This document shows positions 1 to 7,619 of a stretch of 14,272 nt of DNA, one piece after another. The translations under genes and the position numbers were made by a program. Each line of letters begins with the position of its first letter. Position 1 is the first letter of the stretch. The notes under the pieces were generated by a model. It searched no databases, was not told the origin of the DNA, and saw only the letters and a list, made by a program, of their open reading frames with translations. Source of the DNA: Chlorobium sp. (GTDB lineage: Bacteria; Bacteroidota; Chlorobiia; Chlorobiales; Chlorobiaceae); contig JANQGE010000015.1 in NCBI GenBank assembly GCA_028277485.1, positions 1-14,272 on the forward strand, given 5' to 3'.

Positions 1-98
1 CGACCTTTTACTTGTCCCCAGGAGCTTGAACCACCCTCGAGAATAATCTCGTAATCAGCATGGGCGGTTGTAGTGTCTTTAGTGCCGAATAGAGCCAT
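1..98 (-). CDS. fmoA: Fenna-Matthews-Olson bacteriochlorophyll a protein, N-terminal 32 residues (partial)
   Basis: Reading the minus strand from an ATG at 98-96 gives MALFGTKDTTTAHADYEI and, further on, EGGSSSWGQVKG before the window ends. This matches the N-terminus of FmoA as I know it from Chlorobium (MALFGSNDVTTAHSDYEI, then an EGGSSSWG stretch). FmoA is a water-soluble trimer carrying bacteriochlorophyll a between the chlorosome baseplate and the type I reaction centre, and passes excitation energy to the centre. The start is fixed by a strong Shine-Dalgarno AGGAGA at 110-105, six bases upstream. Only about 9 percent of the usual roughly 366 residues is present; the rest lies left of the window. 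Known distribution of FMO (Chlorobi and a few phototrophic Acidobacteria) makes this the main taxonomic clue. The family call rests on 32 residues but they are very distinctive. Confidence 0.95.
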   Translation of the reverse strand, partial: MALFGTKDTTTAHADYEIILEGGSSSWGQVKG

Positions 99-104
99 AA
101 TGAA

Positions 105-163
105 TCTCCTTTTTGGTGGCGTTGAGAAATTTTCAGCAGGAAGTTTTTTGCTGGTAATTCCTG
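105..163 (-). promoter_or_regulatory. fmoA ribosome binding site and possible leader stem-loop
   Basis: On the minus strand AGGAGA (110-105) lies six bases before the fmoA ATG. Further upstream CAGGAA (163-158) and TTCCTG (142-137) can pair around a 15-base loop, which would be in the 5' leader. The DNA beyond it, about 165-235, is very AT-rich, as expected of a strong promoter region, but I could not settle on a -35/-10 pair. The ribosome site is convincing; the stem-loop is short and may be chance. Confidence 0.5.
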
Positions 164-373
164 TTAAATAACAGCTTGAGACAAATTTAAAGAATAAAAA
201 TAAATAATTAAAGTAAAATATACCTCTTTAATCCCTTTCCATCATCCATCTATTTTTCGGGCGTCAATAAAGGGTAAAAAAGGTACCTCTAAAGTTGCTA
301 TACAAGCTGTGTCTTTTTTCCGAGTTTTTACTATTTTTGATCCGGTTTCCGTTGAACAACTTTCCAGACATAT

Positions 374-1999
374 ATGCTGCGAACTCCTGAAGCATGGCGA
401 GCTCCTGCGGGTTACGGTTTGCCTGTGCTGAGCGGGGTGCTGCTGGGCGTCTCGTTTCCGACATACCCGTTTATACGGCTTGAGCTGCTTGCCTGGGTTG
501 CGCTGGTTCCCCTGCTGATTTCCTTGCGCGGGGAGTTCTCTTTCCGGAGTTTTTTTGGCCGTGTCTACACGTCGATGCTGATCTTTTGCGCTATCAGTCT
601 CTGGTGGGTTTCTCTTGCAACCTTGCCGGGCGGGCTGCTTACGGTTTTTGTGCAGGCTGTCTGCTCGACGGTTCCTTTCCTGCTGTTTTTTGTGTCGAAG
701 AAACTCCGGAGTTACCGCTTTGCTCTTTTCAGTCTGCCTTTCATATGGGTTGCCTGGGAATGGCTCTATATCGGCCAGGACCTCTCATTCGGTTGGCTGG
801 TGTTCGGTAATTCACAAGCCCTGCTCAACCGTATGATTCAGTATGCCGACGTTACCGGCGTTTGGGGAGTGAGCTTCTGGCTGCTGTGTTTCAATGTGCT
901 TGCGGTTGATGCCTGGTGGAGATTTCGGGTGCGGAAAAAAGTGTTTATACATGCGGCACTTCTGGCAGTGATGGTTGTGCTTCCCCTCGGGTACTCTTCT
1001 GTGGTGTTTACAAATGATGAGCTGCGGCAGACGCGTCCGACGGTAAAGGTTTCCCTGATCCAGCCGAATATCGACCCTTTTGAAAAGTGGAAGAAATACA
1101 GCAGTCTGGATATCATGCACATCTATTTCAGCATGACCGACCGGGCAGTATCTCAAAACAGGCCGGACCTGATTCTTTGGCCTGAAACAGCAATACCGTT
1201 CTATATTCTTGACGAGCGGAACCGTTCCTACTACGATCTGCTGAAAACAAGGGTGAAACATTGGGGAGGAGCCCTTCTTAGCGGTTATTCCGATATCGTG
1301 TATTATTCAGATGAAGAGGTTGCTGGCAACGAGTTTCTCTACAAGTTTAATTCTGATGACAAGCGGTATTACCAGACCTTCAATGCATCACTGCTTGTCG
1401 GAACCGGAGAGCGTGAGCCGCAGGTCTACCGCAAGATGAAACTTGTACCTTTTGCGGAACGTGTGCCGTACATGGAATATGCCCCTTGGCTGGATAATTT
1501 TACGCTTTCTCTTGCCGGAATAAGCAGCTGGGGGAAAGGACGTGACATGACGATCATGGAGTTTACCACGGCTTCAGGAGAAAAAGTAAAAACTTCGAAT
1601 GCCATCTGCTATGAATCTATTTTTCCCGGTCTTGTCGCGGGTTTTGTAAGCAGGGGGGCGGAGTTTCTCACGCTCGTCACAAACGATGGGTGGTACGAAA
1701 AGTCTTACGGACCTTACCAACATGCCGCTATCGCAAGGTTCCGCTGTATCGAAAACCGGCGGTCGATGGCTCGTTGCGCAAACACCGGTGTTTCACTGTT
1801 TATTGATAAATACGGGCGCGTATACGCTGAAATTCCATGGTGGGAACGGCGATCTCTCGCTGCTGATGTGGAACGAAACATCATGCTGACCTTTTATACG
1901 CGCCACCCCGACCTTTTGCCCAAAGCCGCAACGGTGATATCCGCATTTGTCCTGCTCGTTGCTCTGATTGGAAGAGTAGTAACGAGAGGGAACAGGTAG
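374..1999 (+). CDS. lnt: Apolipoprotein N-acyltransferase
   Basis: Integral inner-membrane enzyme that transfers a fatty acyl chain from phospholipid to the N-terminal cysteine of diacylglyceryl lipoproteins, the last step of lipoprotein maturation. The 541-residue product has hydrophobic segments over about residues 15-212, then a nitrilase-fold domain from about 224 to 500, and a last membrane segment near 517-534, the standard Lnt layout (E. coli Lnt is 512). The Glu-Lys-Cys triad is visible: E271 in LWPETAIPF, K354 in YRKMKLVPFAERVPY, and C412 in AICYESIFP. I used the first ATG in the frame; there is no clear Shine-Dalgarno before it. The gene diverges from fmoA and converges on the sigma-54 activator gene. 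Its last codons run into sequence resembling the repeat that fills 2000-2199, so the extreme C-terminus may be repeat-derived. The 275-base gap to fmoA is AT-rich and holds GGTACCTCTAAA at 281-292, which resembles the end of family A repeats. Confidence 0.96.
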   Translation: MLRTPEAWRAPAGYGLPVLSGVLLGVSFPTYPFIRLELLAWVALVPLLISLRGEFSFRSFFGRVYTSMLIFCAISLWWVSLATLPGGLLTVFVQAVCSTVPFLLFFVSKKLRSYRFALFSLPFIWVAWEWLYIGQDLSFGWLVFGNSQALLNRMIQYADVTGVWGVSFWLLCFNVLAVDAWWRFRVRKKVFIHAALLAVMVVLPLGYSSVVFTNDELRQTRPTVKVSLIQPNIDPFEKWKKYSSLDIMHIYFSMTDRAVSQNRPDLILWPETAIPFYILDERNRSYYDLLKTRVKHWGGALLSGYSDIVYYSDEEVAGNEFLYKFNSDDKRYYQTFNASLLVGTGEREPQVYRKMKLVPFAERVPYMEYAPWLDNFTLSLAGISSWGKGRDMTIMEFTTASGEKVKTSNAICYESIFPGLVAGFVSRGAEFLTLVTNDGWYEKSYGPYQHAAIARFRCIENRRSMARCANTGVSLFIDKYGRVYAEIPWWERRSLAADVERNIMLTFYTRHPDLLPKAATVISAFVLLVALIGRVVTRGNR

Positions 2000-2199
2000 G
2001 CAGTCAGCAGTAGGCAAAAGAATAGTGACAAGTGACGAGTAACGAGTGACAAGGGGGGAGAAAAGATAAAGATCGATTCCCGATTCCGATACCGACGGCG
2101 AATTCCGATTTTCTCTCTTTCGGGAATCGGGGTCGGTATCGGGTTTCGGGGTCGCGAATTGAATCATTAGGCAGTAACGACTTGGAGGGTGCTCTGGAG
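2000..2199. repeat. Family C palindromic repeat with heptamer tandem, in the lnt/activator convergent gap
   Basis: This 200-base gap has no gene. It holds four degenerate heptamers in tandem (AGTGACA, AGTGACG, AGTAACG, AGTGACA; 2024-2051). After them are two overlapping inverted repeats: CCGATACCGAC at 2086-2096 with GTCGGTATCGG at 2132-2142, and CGATTCCCGA at 2074-2083 with TCGGGAATCG at 2120-2129. Related sequence recurs at about 8536-8568 (other strand) and 10247-10295, so it is a dispersed repeat. Between two convergent genes a hairpin of this kind could end transcription in both directions, but it lacks a T-tract directly after the stem. Confidence 0.75.
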
Positions 2200-3381
2200 T
2201 CAATCTTCTGCTGCCAAACGGTATTTCCGGATTTTCCGGTAAAGTGTTCTTTCGTTGAGGCCGAGTGCTTTGGCGGTCTGCCGTTTGTTCCCGTTGAAAG
2301 CTGCAAGGGCATCTGCTATGGCCTGCTTTTCAAGGGTTTCCAGTGTCTCGACTTCAGGTTTTTGCCTTTCAGTGCCTGCGGTGCCCGATTTGCTTACGGT
2401 ATCCGGCCGGGAATCCGGAAACTGCTGTTTTGCCGGTAAAGGCGGCGGAAGCAGCAGAGGGGTTTTAGGATGGTCTTCATGAGTGCTCTCCCTTTGCCGG
2501 AGCAACTGCTTAATTTCATTTATTTCCTGATGCAGCCTGATCAGGCTGTTGTAGATGAGGTTCAACTCGTTTTTTTCCGATTTTTCGGGGTCGTAAACGA
2601 GGCCTTTGTATTTGTTTCTCTGGACAAGATGTTTGTCGAGGATTTCAGGTGTAATCTGTTTTCCTTTTTCAAGAATAAGCAGCGATTCCAGAATATTCTT
2701 CAATTCACGCACATTTCCCGGCCAGTTGTACCGGAGGAGAATTTCACCCGCTTCGCTTGTAAATCCTTCAAAGGAGATGCCATGTTTGCGCTCAAACTGG
2801 TGGATAAAATGTTCCGCAAGAACCAGGACATCCCTTTCTCTTTCCCGAAGCGGAGGGATGTGAAGTTCAACACTGTGCAGCCGGAAATAAAGATCTTCCC
2901 GGAAGTTTTTTTCAGCAACGGCCTGTTGCAGGTTTTTGTTGGTTGCTGCGATAATTCGCGCATCGGAGTAAATGGCTTCAGATGAGCCGACTCTCTGGAA
3001 TTCTCCTGTTTCTATGACCCTCAACAGCTTAACCTGGGTTTCGAGAGGCATTTCGCCGATTTCGTCGAGGAAAATGGTGCCGTGGTCCGCGCTTTCAAAG
3101 TAACCTTTACGGCTTTGAATGGCTCCGGTGAATGCACCTTTTTCATGGCCGAAAAGTTCAGATTCGAGGATGCCTGAGGGAATGGCGCCGCAGTTTACGG
3201 GAATAAAATTTTTATGTGATCTGCGGCTGCCGGCGTGAATAAAACGGGCGAGAACCTCCTTTCCGGAACCTGTTTCTCCGGTAATCAGTACCGTGACTTC
3301 TGTTTGCGCAACCTGGAGGGCGAGATGTTTCAGTTGTGCAATTGCGGCTGATTCACCCAGGAAATCAATCGTTTTGCTCAT
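2200..3381 (-). CDS. Sigma-54 dependent transcriptional activator without a sensor domain
   Basis: Bacterial enhancer-binding protein that uses ATP hydrolysis to open promoters held by RNA polymerase with sigma-54. The 393 residues begin almost directly with the AAA+ domain: Walker A GETGSGKE (35-42), the sigma-54 contact loop GAFTGA (82-87), Walker B TIFLDE (102-107), FREDLYFRL (160-168, containing the likely arginine finger) and WPGNVREL (220-227). A variable linker of about 255-343 has a possible coiled coil (about 271-300) and a proline-rich stretch. A Fis-type helix-turn-helix (about 345-390) ends the protein. There is no N-terminal receiver, PAS or GAF domain, so it resembles PspF in layout and its input must come from elsewhere. 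It lies 33 bases downstream of the SPOR-domain gene on the same strand and is probably co-transcribed with it. I saw no good -24/-12 sigma-54 promoter in the window, so its targets are unknown. Confidence 0.93.
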   Translation of the reverse strand: MSKTIDFLGESAAIAQLKHLALQVAQTEVTVLITGETGSGKEVLARFIHAGSRRSHKNFIPVNCGAIPSGILESELFGHEKGAFTGAIQSRKGYFESADHGTIFLDEIGEMPLETQVKLLRVIETGEFQRVGSSEAIYSDARIIAATNKNLQQAVAEKNFREDLYFRLHSVELHIPPLRERERDVLVLAEHFIHQFERKHGISFEGFTSEAGEILLRYNWPGNVRELKNILESLLILEKGKQITPEILDKHLVQRNKYKGLVYDPEKSEKNELNLIYNSLIRLHQEINEIKQLLRQRESTHEDHPKTPLLLPPPLPAKQQFPDSRPDTVSKSGTAGTERQKPEVETLETLEKQAIADALAAFNGNKRQTAKALGLNERTLYRKIRKYRLAAED

Positions 3382-3414
3382 TGTGTACTTTACGGTCTGG
3401 TAGCCATCCTCTGA

Positions 3415-3975
3415 TCATCTCAGGTGAACGATATATGAGTTGAACGGGAGACTTTTCGCCCCGGCTTCGGCGGCTTTTCTGGTGTGGAAGATGTTTCGTG
3501 TGCGGACTTTATACGAACCCTTTTCCTGGAATATGGTAACCGGTGTATAAGCGGCGATGCGATTGGCAAGTTCGCGCGCGTTGTCCGGTGAGCTGAAGCT
3601 GCCGAACTGCAGGATGAAAGACTGCTGTGTTACGGATCGGTTACTTTCGCTGGTTAACGAAAGGATCTGCCGGTAGGCGGTCAGACGGGCTTTACTCAGC
3701 GAGTCGAGTGCGGGATCAGGGAAGTCCCGAAGCTGTTTGCGGAAAAGGAGCACTGCACGAGGGCCGTCTTCCGTAAGCAGGGCGTCGATAACCGTTTTCT
3801 CGGAGTTTTTCGTGACTTTGGATCGCAGATTTTCTAGCAAATAAACCTTATCTTGTTCCACATATTGAAGGATGTGAGCGCTATAGACTGTTTGTTGCTC
3901 CGCCGCCGGGGAGATGACTGGCAACGTCTGGAAGCCGATGAAAAGCACAAGAGCTGAAATTCTCGACGCAGTCAT
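3415..3975 (-). CDS. Exported SPOR-domain protein
   Basis: A 186-residue protein with an N-terminal signal sequence: a short polar start, a hydrophobic core at about 7-22, and a likely cleavage after SPAA near residue 25. The middle (about 28-110) is helical in character and unrecognised. The C-terminal 70 residues (about 118-186, beginning with FILQFGSFSSPDNARELANR) match the SPOR domain, which binds glycan strands stripped of stem peptides at the division septum. The residue before the predicted cleavage region is not a lipobox cysteine, so it is periplasmic rather than a lipoprotein. It is the first gene of a minus-strand pair with the sigma-54 activator and diverges from ispE across 154 bases. 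The ATG at 3975 has no evident Shine-Dalgarno. A role in envelope or division is inferred from the domain only. Confidence 0.82.
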   Translation of the reverse strand: MTASRISALVLFIGFQTLPVISPAAEQQTVYSAHILQYVEQDKVYLLENLRSKVTKNSEKTVIDALLTEDGPRAVLLFRKQLRDFPDPALDSLSKARLTAYRQILSLTSESNRSVTQQSFILQFGSFSSPDNARELANRIAAYTPVTIFQEKGSYKVRTRNIFHTRKAAEAGAKSLPFNSYIVHLR

Positions 3976-4075
3976 AAAGGTATTGCGGGGTTAAAGGTTC
4001 TGATCGGGTTCACACTTTCCGGAAAACAACGCGCTCCGTTTTCACGCAATATGGCAAATATTCATGTAAAATCAT

Positions 4076-4102
4076 CTCTATTGAGGTGCCTTAAAGGTGC
4101 CT
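4076..4102. repeat. Possible fragment of a family A repeat end
   Basis: CTCTATTGAGGTGCC followed by TTAAAGGTGCC resembles the outer ends of family A (TAGAGGTGCC and its complement), next to the ispE start. No internal part of the repeat is recognisable, so this may be a relic or chance. It lies in the 154-base gap between the divergent SPOR gene and ispE, in which I see no other clear element. Confidence 0.3.
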
Positions 4103-4129
4103 ATTTTCAATATAGAGGAGTCAGTTCCC

Positions 4130-4990
4130 ATGCAGCATATTTCAGTAAAAGCTTTCGCAAAAATCAACCTGGGTTTACTTGTTACCGGGAAACGACCGGA
4201 TGGATATCATACCCTCGAAACTGTTTTTGCGCCAATCAACTGGTATGATGAGCTTACCTTCACCGTTGCCGGAGAGCTGAGCATGACCTGCAGTAACCTC
4301 GATCTTCCATCGGACGACAGCAATCTTTGCCTGAGAGCAGCGAAAGCCCTCCGGGAGTATGCCGGAGCTGAAAGTGCCGCCGCTATCGGTCTCACAAAGA
4401 ACATTCCTTTCGGTGCGGGGCTCGGAGGAGGGAGCAGTGATGCTGCCGTGACGCTGAGAGTATTGAACCAGCTGTGGGGTATCAATGCACCTCTGGCGGA
4501 ACTTCATAATCTTGCGGTGAAACTTGGTGCCGATGTGCCCTACTTTCTTGAAACAGAAGGGCTTGCATTTGCCTCAGGCATCGGAGAACAGCTTCAATAT
4601 CTTCATTGTTCACTGCCGTTTTATACGGTAACGGTGTTTCCCGGGGAACATATTTCGACGGTATGGGCCTATCGAAATTTCTACCCCAGGTTTGAGCGGG
4701 AGGTTCCGGATCTGAAAAAAATGGCGGAGAAGCTCTGCACAACGAAAGATATGTCAGTACTCCCGGCTTTTGAAAATGACTTCGAGCCGGTGGTCTTCGA
4801 TCATTATCCTTCCGTGCGAAAGGTTAAGGAGGAACTGCTTGAAGAGGGAGCCCTCTTTGCAAGTCTTTCAGGAAGTGGTTCAGCCGTATTCGGGCTGTTT
4901 GACGGAAAACGTGAAGCTGAAAACGCGATGCAGCGTTTCAGCAAGCACTACCCTGTCAGCCTGACGCCACCATCATTCAGAATGAGGTAA
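4130..4990 (+). CDS. ispE: 4-diphosphocytidyl-2-C-methyl-D-erythritol kinase
   Basis: Cytoplasmic GHMP kinase that phosphorylates CDP-methylerythritol in the methylerythritol phosphate pathway to isoprenoids. The pathway feeds the phytyl or farnesyl tails of bacteriochlorophylls, carotenoids and quinones in this kind of organism. I chose the ATG at 4130: it has AGGAG at 4116-4120 with nine bases of spacing, and the product starts MQHISVKAFAKINLGL as the family does. A longer frame from GTG at 4097 adds 11 residues drawn from repeat-like sequence and is less likely. The 286-residue product has the substrate-site AKIN (K11), the ATP-binding glycine-rich loop PFGAGLGGGSSDAA (93-106), the catalytic Asp in KLGADVPYF (D135) and the third motif SLSGSGSAVFGLF (245-257). 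Length is normal. The stop lies nine bases from the end of the convergent amidase gene, with no room for a terminator hairpin. Confidence 0.96.
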   Translation: MQHISVKAFAKINLGLLVTGKRPDGYHTLETVFAPINWYDELTFTVAGELSMTCSNLDLPSDDSNLCLRAAKALREYAGAESAAAIGLTKNIPFGAGLGGGSSDAAVTLRVLNQLWGINAPLAELHNLAVKLGADVPYFLETEGLAFASGIGEQLQYLHCSLPFYTVTVFPGEHISTVWAYRNFYPRFEREVPDLKKMAEKLCTTKDMSVLPAFENDFEPVVFDHYPSVRKVKEELLEEGALFASLSGSGSAVFGLFDGKREAENAMQRFSKHYPVSLTPPSFRMR

Positions 4991-4999
4991 TTTGTGCTT

Positions 5000-5857
5000 T
5001 TACTCCGGCCGGCAGGTCATGATATCCCTGAGCTCCCCGGCAAACAGCCGCAGGTCTTCATCAAGGAAATGGGAAGAGTGCAGACGGGCCCGCTTGACGC
5101 TGTCAAAATCAATGACCACGTCCATACTGTGTTTTTTGAACAGCGGTGCAGTTGCAAGGGATAAGCCGTCAGGCCCGGCGACTGTGGAATTGCCCCAGTA
5201 GGTAAAGCTGTCTTCGTTGCCGACACGGTTGACGCAGGCGACGTAGGAGCTGAAAAGAAACGAGTAAGTGCTGATTATCTGCTGCCACTGCTGAACAATT
5301 GCCGGTTCCGCCTGGCCGGGTGTGAGGCGAAGCGGGCTTGACATGAGCACAAAAAGAAGTTTTGCTCCCTGATGGGCAAGCAGATAAGGAACCGAGACGT
5401 GCCACAGATCCTCACAGATGGCGATCCCTATTTTCCCGAGTCTTCTTGATGTAACCGCTTCGATTCTCTGACCTGAGGAAAAATAACGGAGCTCTTCGAA
5501 CATGCCGTAGGTCGGCAGGTAAATTTTTCTGTGAGCACTTTGTGCGTGGCCGTCCTCGAAAAGAAACGCGGAGTTATAGACCCCGTAATCGTCACTGAGT
5601 TCGATCCCGCCGCAAATGATTGTTATTTTTCTGCTGAGCTCTTTTAAAGTATCGAGCGCCGGGTCATTGATATGCAGCGCTATATCCTGAGCAGCGTCCT
5701 GAACGTTGTATCCGGTCAGGGAAAGTTCGGGAAAAGCAATCGCATCGGCTTTGTCGTCTATGGCTTTTTCAACCAATTTTCTGTGCCGTGAGAGGTTTTC
5801 CTCGAAGTTTGCAAGAACGCAATCGGTTTGCTCTATTCTCAACCTGGATTTCTGCAT
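5000..5857 (-). CDS. Carbon-nitrogen hydrolase (nitrilase superfamily; NAD synthetase glutaminase-like)
   Basis: A 285-residue cytoplasmic amidase-fold protein with the complete Glu-Lys-Cys triad: E44 in FPELSLTGY, K111 in HRKIYLP and C148 in AICEDLWH. The motif contexts are closest to the glutaminase domain of glutamine-dependent NAD synthetases, but no synthetase (PP-loop) domain follows, and the protein ends soon after the nitrilase fold. It could supply ammonia to a separate NAD synthetase, or act on another amide; the sequence alone does not decide. It starts 10 bases after the purine permease stop, on the same strand, so the two are probably one transcript. The start ATG at 5857 lacks an obvious Shine-Dalgarno, as do several genes here. 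Confidence 0.85.
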   Translation of the reverse strand: MQKSRLRIEQTDCVLANFEENLSRHRKLVEKAIDDKADAIAFPELSLTGYNVQDAAQDIALHINDPALDTLKELSRKITIICGGIELSDDYGVYNSAFLFEDGHAQSAHRKIYLPTYGMFEELRYFSSGQRIEAVTSRRLGKIGIAICEDLWHVSVPYLLAHQGAKLLFVLMSSPLRLTPGQAEPAIVQQWQQIISTYSFLFSSYVACVNRVGNEDSFTYWGNSTVAGPDGLSLATAPLFKKHSMDVVIDFDSVKRARLHSSHFLDEDLRLFAGELRDIMTCRPE

Positions 5858-5867
5858 GGTGTTAAGG

Positions 5868-7199
5868 TTATGAGTGATAAGGATAAAACAGGTAAAACGT
5901 CAGCGAAAAAGCGGCAAGGATCCACATTCCCGGATGAATATCGCGGATGTTTCCTGTAAGAACCTTGATAGCAGCATAGGCAATGAAGCCGGCAGTAATG
6001 CCTACACCGATGTTAAACGTAAAGATCATGAGGGATACGGTAAGAAATGCAGGCATGAGCTCACTGTAGTTTCCGAAATCAAACTTTGTTACCGGCTGCA
6101 GCATGAGCATGCCTATCACTACCAGCGCCGGACCGTAAGCCTGAGGGGGAATGGAAGTAAGAAGAGGTGAAAAAAATACGGCGCAGGCAAACAGCAACGC
6201 AACGACAACGGCCGTAAGCCCCGATTTGCCGCCTTGCTCGATACCGGCAGCCGATTCGATATACACGCCGGCGGTTGTTGTCCCGAACAGTGAAGCTGCA
6301 ATTGTTGAAAGGGCATCGGCCAGCATAGGCTTTTCAATCTCGGGCAGGTTTTCTGCTGCATCAAGAAGGTTGGCCCGTGATGAAAGACCTATGAGTGTCC
6401 CCATGGTATCGACGAAGTCCATAACCAGTACACTGGTTATTACCCCGATGAATCCCCAAGTCATTGCTCCCTGAAAATCGATCTGGAGAAAAACCGGGCT
6501 GAGTGAAGGGGGCATGCTGACCAGAGCTTCCGGAAAAGGAATGAGTTTCAATGACATAAAAACGGCCGTTGTAAAAATAATACCGATAAGAAGAGCTCCG
6601 GCGATTCTCAGAATAAGCAGGGCGGTTATCAGCAACAAACCTGCCACGCTGAGCATGACAGAGAGCTCGGAGATGTTGCCCATCTTTACCGGAGCACCCG
6701 GAACACCGAGTGAAACCATTCCCATGTTGTTAAACCCGATAAATGCCAGAAAAAGCCCGATGCCGACCGAAAAACTGTGCTTAAGGGTTCTCGGAATGGC
6801 GTTTGCAAGCCATCCTCTGAGACCGGAAACCGTCAGAATGGTGAAGAGTACACCGCTGATAAATATCGCAGCAAGAGCTGTCTGCCATGAGTAGCCCAGC
6901 GCCTGCACGACGGTGTAGGCTATGAAGGCGTTCTCTCCCATATAGGGTGCAACGGCAAAAGGCCGTTTGGCGTACACACCCATAAGGAGCGTACCGAAAA
7001 TAGCGGTCAGGATCGTCGCCATAACCGATGCCTCTTTTGGTATGCCTGCGGCAGAGAGAATCGCCGGGTTTACGATAATAACGTAGGAGACTGTGAAGAA
7101 TGTGGTCAATCCCGCAAGGATTTCCGTTTGATAGTCCGTTCGATGTTTATCGAATTCGAAAAATGCACGCATAGCCTGATGGTTAAAAAAACTGGCCAC
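5868..7199 (-). CDS. AzgA-like NCS2 family purine permease
   Basis: Polytopic inner-membrane transporter of the AzgA/PbuG branch of the nucleobase-cation symporters, whose characterised members take up adenine, guanine or hypoxanthine with protons. The 443 residues are mostly hydrophobic helices. Family landmarks are TEILAGLTTFFTVSYV (25-40), the half-helix region APYMGENAFIAYTV (84-97), DFVDTMGTLIG (261-271) and GTTTAGVYIESAAG (306-319), followed by GGKSGLTAVV. The glutamate in MGENAF replaces the residue I expect in AzgA (GMGLNAYFAY), so the substrate may differ. The frame opens with GTG at 7199; an ATG at 7172 would give 434 residues and fits the family start (MRAFFEFDKH) better. Neither has a strong Shine-Dalgarno. 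It is followed at 10 bases by the amidase gene, and diverges from the peroxiredoxin gene. Confidence 0.9.
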   Translation of the reverse strand: MASFFNHQAMRAFFEFDKHRTDYQTEILAGLTTFFTVSYVIIVNPAILSAAGIPKEASVMATILTAIFGTLLMGVYAKRPFAVAPYMGENAFIAYTVVQALGYSWQTALAAIFISGVLFTILTVSGLRGWLANAIPRTLKHSFSVGIGLFLAFIGFNNMGMVSLGVPGAPVKMGNISELSVMLSVAGLLLITALLILRIAGALLIGIIFTTAVFMSLKLIPFPEALVSMPPSLSPVFLQIDFQGAMTWGFIGVITSVLVMDFVDTMGTLIGLSSRANLLDAAENLPEIEKPMLADALSTIAASLFGTTTAGVYIESAAGIEQGGKSGLTAVVVALLFACAVFFSPLLTSIPPQAYGPALVVIGMLMLQPVTKFDFGNYSELMPAFLTVSLMIFTFNIGVGITAGFIAYAAIKVLTGNIRDIHPGMWILAAFSLTFYLFYPYHS

Positions 7200-7259
7200 T
7201 GATTCTCGTCATTGCTTGGCGGGGCAATGCGGAACGATCAATTTCGTCTGAAAAAACAA

Positions 7260-7372
7260 GTTATGAATATTCACAGAGAGAAGGAAGGAGAGAATTTTTT
7301 CCCGCCTGACACATAACACTTTCCTACTTTCCGCTCTCCCTCTTTTTTTATTCCTTTGGTGAATTATTCAGG
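7260..7372. repeat. Decayed family B repeat (MITE-like)
   Basis: The right end (7351-7372, ending TTGGTGAATTATTCAGG) is identical in its last 20 or so bases to the corresponding end of the copy at 7620-7693, and is followed by TTAA at 7373-7376, as in that copy. The left end is degenerate: TGAATATTCACAGAGAG at 7264-7280 aligns with TGAATAATTCATGAGAG of the other copies if one base is missing and one added. The interior has drifted. It lies just upstream of the permease start, on the far side from the peroxiredoxin gene. Confidence 0.5.
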
Positions 7373-7379
7373 TTAAGAC

Positions 7380-7408
7380 TTGTTTTTACGGTATTGAAAT
7401 AGTATAAT
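7380..7408 (+). promoter_or_regulatory. Candidate sigma-70 type promoter upstream of the peroxiredoxin gene
   Basis: TTGTTT at 7380-7385 and a perfect TATAAT at 7403-7408 are separated by 17 bases. It reads toward the peroxiredoxin gene, with about 320 bases between. The family B insertion at 7620-7693 now adds 78 bases (with its duplication) to that distance. The region 7409-7615 holds the inverted repeat at 7474-7498 and otherwise nothing I recognise. Confidence 0.45.
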
Positions 7409-7473
7409 AAGACTGAAATTGTCTTATTTTTTGATTAGCCTGATTACAGGTATTTTCATAACAGTAGGGCGTT

Positions 7474-7498
7474 TTGAACAATCAGAATTGTTGTTCAA
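7474..7498. promoter_or_regulatory. Perfect inverted repeat, possible operator
   Basis: TTGAACAA (7474-7481) and TTGTTCAA (7491-7498) are perfect inverted copies with nine bases between. The site is about 65 bases after the -10 element of the candidate promoter and upstream of the peroxiredoxin gene. The arm and spacing would suit a dimeric regulator or a small leader hairpin. It does not match the PerR or OxyR consensus that I know. Confidence 0.4.
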
Positions 7499-7619
7499 CA
7501 TCAAAGTGTGACCGCATCTCGTCGCGGGGTGTTCCGGCTTTCCTGGAACATGAGCATCGGAAGTATGGGCATGGGACGTCGAGGTTGAGCAAAAAGGTCG
7601 TTTTTTTCGAGGGACTTAA

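Noticed and set aside
281..292. GGTACCTCTAAA as a family A copy upstream of lnt
   Set aside because: Only the outermost bases fit; no inner part or second end can be found, so it is not listed as a repeat.
2470..2985. A 171-codon plus-strand frame opposite the sigma-54 activator
   Set aside because: It lies antisense to an unmistakable AAA+ domain and has no family resemblance.
4097..4129. Longer ispE from a GTG start
   Set aside because: The extra 11 residues come from repeat-like sequence, and the ATG at 4130 has a well-placed AGGAG and matches the family N-terminus.
6514..6894. A 126-codon plus-strand frame opposite the purine permease
   Set aside because: Antisense shadow of a recognised transporter.
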